Of a DNA stretch of 5,576 bases, positions 1 through 4,935 are shown piece after piece. The DNA lies in NCBI GenBank assembly GCA_005788585.1, contig SYBY01000017.1, positions 1 to 5,576 on the forward strand. The letters are read 5' to 3'. Both the position numbers and the translations under genes were made by a program. The stretch is from Actinomycetota bacterium (GTDB taxonomy: Bacteria > Actinomycetota > Thermoleophilia > Solirubrobacterales > Solirubrobacteraceae). How positions within the stretch are numbered: the stretch's first letter is position 1; every line of letters begins with the position of its first letter. Under the pieces are notes generated by a model. The model saw nothing but the letters and a program-made list of their open reading frames with translations, did not search any database and was not told where the DNA came from.

Positions 1-495
1 ACCGCCAAGCCGGTGCTCTTCGTGGCGAACGTCGACGAGGGCGACAGCGTCGTCCCCGTCGCCGTCGCCGAGCACGCCGAGGCGACGGGGGCCAAGGCCG
101 TCGCGATCAGCTCACGGATCGAAGCCGAGCTGAGCGAGCTCGACGACGACGAGGCCGCGGTCATGCGCGAGGAGCTCGGCGTCGAGGAATCCGGCCTCGT
201 GCGGATCGTCCGCGGCGCGTTCGACCTGCTCGAGCTGAACACGTTCTTCACGGTCGGCTCGGGCGTCCGCGCGCAGTCGTGGCACCTCAAGCGCGGACTC
301 ACCGTCTGGCATGCGGCGGGGGAGATCCACACCGACATCCAGCAGGGGTTCGTCCGCGCCGAGGTCGTCCACTGGCAGGAGCTCCTCGACGCCGGCGGCT
401 ACAGCCAGGCGCGTGACCGGGGCACCCTGCGCATCGAGGGCCGCGACTACGTCATGGCCGACGGTGACGTCATCACCGTCAAGCACACGAACTGA
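1..495 (+). CDS. ychF: YchF/OLA1-type Obg-family P-loop NTPase, C-terminal part (5' end outside window)
   Basis: The frame is open from base 1 to a TGA at 493-495, giving 164 residues, a little under half of a usual ~360-aa YchF. The visible part starts in the late G domain. KPVLFVANVDE (residues 3-13) holds the NxxE motif that replaces NKxD in the YchF subfamily and relaxes nucleotide choice toward ATP. AISSRIEAEL (35-44) matches the G5 region. An acidic helical stretch follows, then a C-terminal TGS domain (about 78-164) with ELNTFFTVG, AAGEIHTD and a closing EGRDYVMADGDVITVKHTN-like end, all family hallmarks. YchF is a cytosolic, ribosome-associated NTPase linked to translation and stress responses. 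The true start is upstream; the first GTG in view (base 13) is an internal Val codon. The stop is 1 bp from the stop of the convergent gene. Identification is by conserved motifs and is strong. Confidence 0.95.
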   Translation, partial: TAKPVLFVANVDEGDSVVPVAVAEHAEATGAKAVAISSRIEAELSELDDDEAAVMREELGVEESGLVRIVRGAFDLLELNTFFTVGSGVRAQSWHLKRGLTVWHAAGEIHTDIQQGFVRAEVVHWQELLDAGGYSQARDRGTLRIEGRDYVMADGDVITVKHTN

Positions 496-496
496 C

Positions 497-916
497 TCAG
501 GTCGAGACCTTCAGCTTCACGATCGGGCCCTCCTTCAGGCAGTCGCTCGTGCCGGTCGAGCAGTCGATGCGGTGCGCCTGCCAGTAGTAGGTGCCGGGCG
601 AGTTCAGCCAGAAGTCGGGGAAGTCGAAGAACTTCGGCGTGTACTGGTAGGTCCTCCCGTTCTTGCGGGCCTGCCCGATGCTCTCGTCGTTGCAGATGAC
701 GCCGTCGGCGTTCTTCTTCTTGCTCTTGCAGACGTGCACCCAGACCTGGCCCTTGCCGCGGACCTTCATCTTGAACGTCGGGGTCGCTCCGGTTGCGACG
801 GTGGTGTTCGCCTTCGGCGAGACGGGCGTGATGCCGTTCTTCGTGGCGGCATCAGCGGTACCGGCGAACGCGAGGACGGCGAGCGCGGTGAAGGGGACGG
901 CGAGGCGACGGGTCAT
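497..916 (-). CDS. Small exported protein, four cysteines, Ig/FN3-like beta-sandwich (hypothetical)
   Basis: A 139-aa protein. The frame is open further upstream, but the ATG at 916 is chosen because a signal peptide begins right there and GGAG lies 4 nt before it. Residues 1-23 have an RR charged start, a hydrophobic core (LAVPFTALAVLAFAG) and an ADA|A cleavage site, so the mature part is about 116 aa. It is beta-rich and Lys-rich. It begins with a TPVSPKANTTVATGATPTF stretch resembling the first strands of Ig/FN3 modules, and later has a PGTYYWQAHRIDC segment. Cysteines at 63, 75, 119 and 126 suggest two disulfides (inference). There is no transmembrane segment, lipobox or catalytic motif. 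Similar short exported domains occur in Solirubrobacterales-like genomes, but I cannot name a family. It lies 116 bp downstream of the FG-GAP gene on the same strand and probably has its own promoter. Function unknown; likely extracellular. Confidence 0.8.
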   Translation of the reverse strand: MTRRLAVPFTALAVLAFAGTADAATKNGITPVSPKANTTVATGATPTFKMKVRGKGQVWVHVCKSKKKNADGVICNDESIGQARKNGRTYQYTPKFFDFPDFWLNSPGTYYWQAHRIDCSTGTSDCLKEGPIVKLKVST

Positions 917-920
917 GGGT

Positions 921-924
921 CTCC
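921..924 (-). promoter_or_regulatory. Ribosome binding site of the 139-aa exported protein gene
   Basis: On the minus strand GGAG sits 4 nt before the ATG at 914-916 (GGAGACCC-ATG). It supports this start over upstream in-frame codons, which would put unrelated sequence ahead of the signal peptide. Confidence 0.55.
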
Positions 925-973
925 GGGGGTCGGGGGCGGAGATGACAGTCTGCCCCGCCGGGGCCGCGCGGAA

Positions 974-979
974 TGTCAA
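974..979 (-). promoter_or_regulatory. Possible -35 box (TTGACA) for the 139-aa protein gene
   Basis: The minus strand reads a perfect TTGACA 58 nt before the ATG at 916. No good -10 lies at 16-18 nt; the nearest candidate, CAGACT, is 21 nt away. The box is exact in very GC-rich surroundings, which is notable, but the promoter as a whole is unproven. Confidence 0.35.
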
Positions 980-989
980 GTGCGCGACA

Positions 990-1023
990 GTGCGCCGCCC
1001 CGGGGTGAACCCCCGGGGCGCAC
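990..1023. terminator. Strong GC-rich hairpin, probable terminator of the FG-GAP gene
   Basis: Left arm 990-1005 and right arm 1011-1023 can form 13 G/C-rich base pairs with a 3-nt bulge (about 995-997) around a TGAAC loop (1006-1010). It begins 10 nt beyond the TGA (1033-1035) of the leftward FG-GAP gene and lies before the TTGACA box of the next gene, the expected place for a terminator separating them. There is no T-run after the stem in either direction, as is common for high-GC actinobacterial hairpins, so termination is inferred from position and stem strength. Confidence 0.55.
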
Positions 1024-1032
1024 GCAGCCTGC

Positions 1033-2745
1033 TCAGGGCAGAATCGTGAACTCGACGGTCTTCGCCGGCCCGCGGTTCCCGCTCGGGTCGATCGGCGTGA
1101 CGGTCGTGCGGTAGTCGCCGGCGGGCAGTGCACGGCCGCCGATGCGCCCATCCCACGGACCCCGGAACTCGGGCCCGCCGGACACGCTGAACGTGCCGAC
1201 CATCTCTCCGGAGGCGCGGCGCACGACGAGCTCGAACCGCCCTTCTTCCGTCGCAGCGGCGTACACGTTCGTCGGCGTGCCGGCCTTGAAGGAGCTCGGG
1301 TCCATCGTCGGCGGTTCGAGCCAGGCGGGCGCGAGGATGTCGGCGCCGTTGCTGAAGATCGGCCCCGGCGACAACGCGAAGCCCTCGGCGACCGCCAGGA
1401 CGTCCGGCAGCTTGTCACCGTCGGTGTCGCCGATCCCACGGATCGCCTTTACCGAAGCGGCACCTCCGACGCGGACCGAGGCCTCGACATCGATCGGCCC
1501 CGGCGTGGCTCGCCCGAGGACCAGCCGGGCGTTCCCGGGTGCCGTGGGCGGGTCAAACAGGCCGAGGGCCGGGGAGAGGGCCAGCAGGTCCGCCCGGCCG
1601 TCCCCGTTCTGATCGCCGACCGGCACGAGGGCCGAGTCCGACACGAACCCCGCCGGGTCGGCGGAGACAAACGCGTTGGCCAGCAGACGCGCGCTGGCGA
1701 GCGGCAGCTGGCGTGTCGGGTCGCCGGGGAGCACGCTGGGCTCCTGGTTTCCGGCGGCGTCCTGGCCGTTCCCGAGCCCGACGAGCAGGAGATCGTCGCG
1801 GCGATCCCCGGTGAAGTCCGCGGTGTCGGGCATGACGCGCACGCCGGGCAGCGCGCGGCCTCGCGCGCCGGGGTTGGCGATGTTGACCGGGCTCCAGGTC
1901 CGCGCGCCCCACAGCACGAGCACGCCGCTGGCCTCACCGGTGAGGTTCAGGGCGAGATCGCCGAGACGGTCACCGTTGAAGTCGCCGACAGCGTGCGGGT
2001 AGTCATGCGCCGCGGTCACGCCGTTCGCCGCGGAGATGAGGGTCCCACTCTTTCCTGGGGCCAGCCCGTTCACCGTGCTCGAGGTGGACTTGCCGAAGAG
2101 GATGGCGGCGGGGGTGCTGCTCGAGTAGCCGGCATCCACCTCGCGGTACGTGATGAGGTCGTGGCGCCCGTCCCCGTTCACGTCGCCTGCCGCCCGGATA
2201 TCGGCAATCGCGCCGCTGATCTGAAAGCCACGCACGCCGGGACGATCCAGGCGGACGTCGGCGATCCCCGGGCCACCGAACAGCACGGCGATAACGGAGG
2301 GCGCCCCCTCGGCCCCGATGATGACGGCGATGACGTCGTCGGTCCCGTCGCCGTTGACGTCTCCCGCGGCCTTGAGGACCAGGTTCTCGTACGTCCGGAC
2401 CCCAGCAGTGGGCACGGTGTGGTCGATGTTCCGCGTTCCGCGCTGGCCGAATGTCACGTAGGTCGTGGGTGGGCTGGTGCTCGTCTCCTCGGAGGAGGTG
2501 TCGATCTGGCCCTGGGCGTTGGCCCAGTCGTCGGCGCCGTCGCCGTTGATGTCACCGAGCGCGGTGTACTGGATGGCGAAGCGCAGCAGATTGGGCTGGC
2601 TCTCGGTGAAGGGCGGGAAGGTCGTGTACGACGACGTTGCGCGCAGCGGGCGGTCGGGTGCCGCCGATGCGGGGCTGGCGGCTGTGGTGAGCGCGGACGC
2701 CGCCACCAGGGCGGCGATCCCGGCACGGGCGGAAATAGCTCTCAT
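1033..2745 (-). CDS. Exported FG-GAP/VCBS-repeat (integrin-alpha-like) beta-propeller protein with C-terminal FlgD-like Ig domain
   Basis: A 570-aa protein. The ATG at 2745 is preferred over an in-frame GTG at 2793 because a signal peptide starts there: residues 1-28 have Arg-containing ends, a hydrophobic core (GIAALVAASALTTAA) and an ASA|A cleavage site. The body (about 40-470) carries seven nine-residue D-x-[NTD]-G-D-x-x-x-D loops starting at residues 65, 129, 188, 255, 310, 378 and 440. These are the Ca-binding loops of FG-GAP/VCBS blades. Seven blades of 55-68 residues would close a seven-bladed propeller as in integrin alpha chains. Residues about 475-570 form an Ig-like domain with the WDGR...GRALPAGDY...DPSGN pattern of FlgD-Ig modules. 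There is no cysteine, transmembrane anchor or LPXTG sorting signal, so the product is probably secreted or held non-covalently. The propeller may bind protein or glycan ligands (family knowledge; ligand unknown). No Shine-Dalgarno is clear before the ATG. Confidence 0.88.
   Translation of the reverse strand: MRAISARAGIAALVAASALTTAASPASAAPDRPLRATSSYTTFPPFTESQPNLLRFAIQYTALGDINGDGADDWANAQGQIDTSSEETSTSPPTTYVTFGQRGTRNIDHTVPTAGVRTYENLVLKAAGDVNGDGTDDVIAVIIGAEGAPSVIAVLFGGPGIADVRLDRPGVRGFQISGAIADIRAAGDVNGDGRHDLITYREVDAGYSSSTPAAILFGKSTSSTVNGLAPGKSGTLISAANGVTAAHDYPHAVGDFNGDRLGDLALNLTGEASGVLVLWGARTWSPVNIANPGARGRALPGVRVMPDTADFTGDRRDDLLLVGLGNGQDAAGNQEPSVLPGDPTRQLPLASARLLANAFVSADPAGFVSDSALVPVGDQNGDGRADLLALSPALGLFDPPTAPGNARLVLGRATPGPIDVEASVRVGGAASVKAIRGIGDTDGDKLPDVLAVAEGFALSPGPIFSNGADILAPAWLEPPTMDPSSFKAGTPTNVYAAATEEGRFELVVRRASGEMVGTFSVSGGPEFRGPWDGRIGGRALPAGDYRTTVTPIDPSGNRGPAKTVEFTILP
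1402..2553 (-). repeat. Seven FG-GAP calcium-loop coding repeats
   Basis: The nine-residue D-x-x-G-D-x-x-x-D loops map, in order of translation, to 2527-2553, 2335-2361, 2158-2184, 1957-1983, 1792-1818, 1588-1614 and 1402-1428. Loops 1-3 and 6 keep the classic DxNGDG core. Loop 4 is DFNGDR, loop 5 DFTGDR and loop 7 DTDGDK. All keep the first, fifth and ninth Asp. Similarity is mainly at protein level, with short DNA matches over the loop codons, so these are diverged domain repeats and not recent tandem copies. Confidence 0.85.
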
Positions 2746-2751
2746 TATCCG

Positions 2752-2757
2752 AGCGTA
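2752..2757 (-). promoter_or_regulatory. Candidate -10 hexamer (TACGCT) of the FG-GAP gene, leaderless placement
   Basis: The minus strand reads TACGCT, fitting TAnnnT, with its last base 7 nt before the A of the ATG at 2745. Transcription would then begin at or next to the start codon, which would explain the missing Shine-Dalgarno. The equivalent -35 zone falls inside the inverted repeat at 2777-2795. This rests on spacing and a weak consensus only. Confidence 0.35.
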
Positions 2758-2776
2758 CGTTTCGGCGGGATGCGCG

Positions 2777-2795
2777 TGGTGAATCCCGTTCACCA
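2777..2795. promoter_or_regulatory. Inverted repeat 1 (operator candidate) in divergent promoter region
   Basis: TGGTGAA and TTCACCA are perfect 7-bp arms around a 5-bp centre (TCCCG). The site covers about -32 to -50 relative to the FG-GAP start codon. It shares the GGTGAATCCC-N-TTCAC core with a second site at 2870-2886, 92 bp away centre to centre. Size and symmetry suit a dimeric helix-turn-helix regulator such as a TetR protein. The binding protein is unknown. Confidence 0.5.
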
Positions 2796-2869
2796 GGGAT
2801 GTGGACCGACCCGCCGTGCCGCGGCGCGCGAGCCGGACCCGGATACTGCGGGATGACGCGAGCCGACTT

Positions 2870-2886
2870 GGTGAATCCCCTTCACG
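2870..2886. promoter_or_regulatory. Inverted repeat 2 (operator candidate) before the monooxygenase gene
   Basis: GTGAA (2871-2875) and TTCAC (2881-2885) flank TCCCC. On the same strand it matches inverted repeat 1 in all arm bases of the core and in all but one of the spacer bases. It ends 9 nt before the -10-like TATCAT, so it would overlap the -35 zone of the monooxygenase promoter, a position suited to repression. No other copy of this palindrome was seen elsewhere in the window. Confidence 0.5.
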
Positions 2887-2894
2887 GAACGATG

Positions 2895-2900
2895 TATCAT
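2895..2900 (+). promoter_or_regulatory. Candidate -10 hexamer (TATCAT) of the monooxygenase operon
   Basis: TATCAT is a close match to TATAAT in an otherwise GC-rich region and ends 10 nt before the ATG at 2910, so initiation would fall within a few bases of, or on, that codon. No good -35 hexamer lies 16-18 nt upstream; the inverted repeat occupies that zone. If translation instead starts at the in-frame ATG at 2892, this hexamer is coding and the promoter call fails. Confidence 0.35.
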
Positions 2901-2909
2901 TCTCGTCGC

Positions 2910-4436
2910 ATGGTCCGAGACGTGGACGCGCTCATCCTCGGTGCCGGCTTTGCCGGGGTCTGCGCGGGCGCGCAGTTGCGCGCGGCCGGCCGGTACGACT
3001 TCGTCGTCATCGACCGCGGCGAGACGCCCGGTGGCACCTGGCGCGACAACACCTACCCGGGCTGCGCGTGCGACGTGCCGTCGACGCTGTACTCCTTCAG
3101 CTTCGCGCCCAACCCGGACTGGAGCCGGATCTTCGCCCCCCAGCCCGAGATCGAGGCCTACCTCGGCGACGTCATCGACCGCACCGGCGTGCGCGACCAC
3201 CTGCGCCTCGGTGTCGAGGTCCAGTCCGCGACCTGGAAGGAACACACCGCGCGCTGGCACGTCACCACGAGCGACGGCGACTACGCGGCGCGCGTTCTCA
3301 TCGCCGGCGCCGGGCCGTGGCACGAGCCGCTCATCCCGGACCTCCCCGGCCTGGACACCTTCACCGGGACGACGTTCCACTCGTCGCGCTGGAACCACGA
3401 CCACGACCTGCGGGGGCGCCGCGTCGCTGTCATCGGCAGCGGCGCGTCCGCGGTGCAGTTCGTCCCGAAGATCGCACCCGACGTCGCGCACCTCGACCTC
3501 TACCAGCGCACCCCGCACTGGGTGCTGCCCAAGCCCGACCGTCCGTATCCCGCCGCGCTGCGCCGGCTCTACCGCCGGCGTCCCGCCGCGCAGCGTGCCG
3601 CGCACGAGGGGCTGCGCATCGCCGCCGAGGGCCTGGGCTGGGCGACCCGGCACGCCGGGGCGATGGGGCCGGTCCAGCGGCTCGCCGAGCGTCACCTCGC
3701 GCGGCAGGTCCGCGACCCGCAGCTGCGCGCCGCGCTGACGCCCGACTTCACCATCGGGTGCAAGCGCATCCTGATGAGCAACAGCTACTACCCGTCGCTC
3801 ACGCGGGAGAACGTCACGGTGGTCCCGCACGCGGTCACCGAGGTGCGGCCGACGTCCGTCGTCGGTGCCGACGGCGTCGAGCGCGAGGCCGACACGATCA
3901 TCTTCGGGACGGGCTTCAAGATCCTCGACATGCCCGTCGCTGACCTCGTGCGCGGGCGGGACGGCCACACGATGTCCGAGGTCTGGCAGGGCAGCCCGCG
4001 GGGCTACCTGGGCACCACGGTCAGCGGCTTCCCCAACCTGTTCGTGCTGCTGGGCCCGAACCTCGGCAACGGGCACTCGTCGGCGACTGTCCTGCTGGAG
4101 CAGCAGATGCGGTACGTCGTCTCGGCGCTCGAGGCGATGGACCGCGAGACGCTCACCACCGTCGAGATCCGTGAGGACGTCCAGCGCGAGTACAACGGCC
4201 GGGTCGACGATGCGCTGCAGAAGACGGTGTGGAACGCCGGCGGATGCGGCAGCTACTACTTCGACAGCAACGGCCGCAACAGCTTCATGTATCCGTGGAG
4301 CACGCTCCATCACCGGCGCCGCACGCGGCACTTCGACCTCTCGAACTACCGTACGGTTGCCCGGTCCACCCCCGTCAAGGACTCGCCCACATGGCCTTCT
4401 CCCACTCCGTCCGTCGCGTCGACGACCAGTTCCTGA
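2910..4436 (+). CDS. FAD/NAD(P)H-dependent monooxygenase, flavin-containing / Baeyer-Villiger type
   Basis: A 508-aa cytosolic enzyme expected to use FAD, NADPH and O2 to insert oxygen into a ketone or to oxygenate a soft nucleophile. It has the FAD Rossmann motif GAGFAG (11-16), GGTWRDNTYPG (41-51), a CDVPS Asp at 55 matching the active-site Asp of Baeyer-Villiger enzymes, the fingerprint FxGxxxHxxxW at F151/G153/H157/W161 (followed by Asn, not the usual Pro/Asp), a second Rossmann motif GSGASA (176-181), KR at 285-286 (Arg matching the catalytic Arg), and FGTGF (332-336). By-eye alignment makes it a class B flavoprotein; substrate unknown. The start at 2910 puts beta-strand 1 at residue 5, as is typical. 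In-frame ATGs at 2892 (weak GGA 4 nt upstream) and 2853 are alternatives. The last ~20 residues are a Ser/Thr/Pro-rich tail encoded in the 46-bp overlap with the next gene. The two genes are probably cotranscribed. Confidence 0.92.
   Translation: MVRDVDALILGAGFAGVCAGAQLRAAGRYDFVVIDRGETPGGTWRDNTYPGCACDVPSTLYSFSFAPNPDWSRIFAPQPEIEAYLGDVIDRTGVRDHLRLGVEVQSATWKEHTARWHVTTSDGDYAARVLIAGAGPWHEPLIPDLPGLDTFTGTTFHSSRWNHDHDLRGRRVAVIGSGASAVQFVPKIAPDVAHLDLYQRTPHWVLPKPDRPYPAALRRLYRRRPAAQRAAHEGLRIAAEGLGWATRHAGAMGPVQRLAERHLARQVRDPQLRAALTPDFTIGCKRILMSNSYYPSLTRENVTVVPHAVTEVRPTSVVGADGVEREADTIIFGTGFKILDMPVADLVRGRDGHTMSEVWQGSPRGYLGTTVSGFPNLFVLLGPNLGNGHSSATVLLEQQMRYVVSALEAMDRETLTTVEIREDVQREYNGRVDDALQKTVWNAGGCGSYYFDSNGRNSFMYPWSTLHHRRRTRHFDLSNYRTVARSTPVKDSPTWPSPTPSVASTTSS
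4377..4381 (+). promoter_or_regulatory. Ribosome binding site (AAGGA) of the SRPBCC gene, inside the monooxygenase gene
   Basis: AAGGA lies 9 nt before the ATG at 4391 and within the last codons of the monooxygenase. It is the best Shine-Dalgarno in the window and fixes the downstream start, supporting a true 46-bp overlap with translational coupling. Confidence 0.65.
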
Positions 4437-4918
4437 AGACGGCGCCGATCATCGTCACCGCGACCGTCGACCTCGACGCGCCGCCCGCCGCCGTCTTCGA
4501 GGCGCTCGGCTCCGACGAGATGTGGTCCTGGATGCCGGTGCTCGACCGCCTGCGGTGGGTCACCCCGCGGCCGCTGGGCGAGGGCGCGGTGCGCACGCTG
4601 CGCATCGGGCGCTCCGTCGAGGTCGAGGAGGAGTTCTACCGCTGGGACGAGGGACGCCGCGCGACGTTCACGGTCACGAGCGCGTCGAAGCCCTACCTCA
4701 AGGCGCTGGCCGAGGACTTCATCCTCGAGCCCACCAGCCGCGGGACCCGGCTGACCTGGGTCATGGCGCTCGACCCGGGCGGCAAGCACGCGGCGAAGCT
4801 CGGCAAGGTGCTCGGCCCGCTGCTCGCGCCCGGCAACAAGTTCGCGATCAGCGGGATCAAGAAGATCATCAAGCCCCAGGCGCCGGTCGCTCCGCCGCGC
4901 GAGACCGCGACGGTCTGA
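4391..4918 (+). CDS. SRPBCC (START-like) / polyketide cyclase-dehydrase family protein
   Basis: A 175-aa soluble protein. After a short N-terminal lead, residues about 18-130 follow the helix-grip pattern of the SRPBCC superfamily: a first strand IIVTATVDLDAPPAAVFEALGS (20-41) leading into the first helix, a W-x-W/MPVLDRLRWV segment (45-57), PLGEGAVRTLRI (61-72), then paired strands (EEFYRWDEGRRATFTV, TRLTWVMALDP) and a C-terminal amphipathic helix (about 134-160). The tail is Pro/Ala-rich. The family has a deep hydrophobic cavity and binds, cyclises or dehydrates lipophilic molecules; many members are uncharacterised. The start ATG at 4391 has AAGGA 9 nt upstream, while the frame's earlier ATG (4229) would lie deep in the monooxygenase gene. 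Its overlap with that gene suggests the two act on the same pathway or hydrophobic substrate (inference). It ends 9 bp from the convergent TetR stop. Confidence 0.85.
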   Translation: MAFSHSVRRVDDQFLKTAPIIVTATVDLDAPPAAVFEALGSDEMWSWMPVLDRLRWVTPRPLGEGAVRTLRIGRSVEVEEEFYRWDEGRRATFTVTSASKPYLKALAEDFILEPTSRGTRLTWVMALDPGGKHAAKLGKVLGPLLAPGNKFAISGIKKIIKPQAPVAPPRETATV

Positions 4919-4922
4919 CCGC

Positions 4923-4935
4923 CCGCCTCAGGCGG
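4923..4935. terminator. Small hairpin between convergent stops (weak bidirectional terminator candidate)
   Basis: CCGCC (4923-4927) and GGCGG (4931-4935) flank the TCA that is the reverse stop codon of the TetR gene. The stem is only 5 bp with a 3-nt loop and no T-tract, so it is a weak candidate chosen because of its position between two converging genes. Confidence 0.25.

Noticed and set aside
499..510. AGGTC-GA-GACCT palindrome at the ychF/exported-protein junction as a terminator
   Set aside because: The loop would be only 2 nt (4 nt with a 4-bp stem) and there is no T-tract; too weak to call.
311..1114. A 267-codon plus-strand open frame running from ychF through the small exported-protein gene
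   Set aside because: It crosses two genes in other frames, is rich in Arg/Ser/Gly, and shows no signal or domain.
917..1156. N-terminal extension of the 139-aa protein up to 1156
   Set aside because: It would put an Arg-rich lead ahead of a clean signal peptide, pass through the hairpin, and overlap the end of the FG-GAP gene. The ATG at 916 has its own GGAG.
1402..2553. CRISPR-like or tandem DNA repeat array
   Set aside because: The repeated units are diverged codons for Ca-binding loops at 55-68-residue intervals inside one continuous reading frame.
2746..2793. Upstream GTG start (2793) for the FG-GAP gene
   Set aside because: The extra 16 residues precede an otherwise standard signal peptide and would overlap inverted repeat 1 and the -10-like box.
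1993..2856. A 287-codon plus-strand open frame opposite the FG-GAP gene
   Set aside because: It mirrors the calcium-loop codons and low-complexity Gly/Val/Asp runs. The minus-strand reading has a signal peptide, seven FG-GAP loops and an Ig domain.
2790..4331. A 513-codon open frame on the minus strand opposite the monooxygenase gene
   Set aside because: It lacks recognisable domains, has shadow-like Arg/Ala/Val/Gly/Asp composition, and lies antisense to a gene with full family motifs. High third-position GC keeps the reverse frame free of stops.
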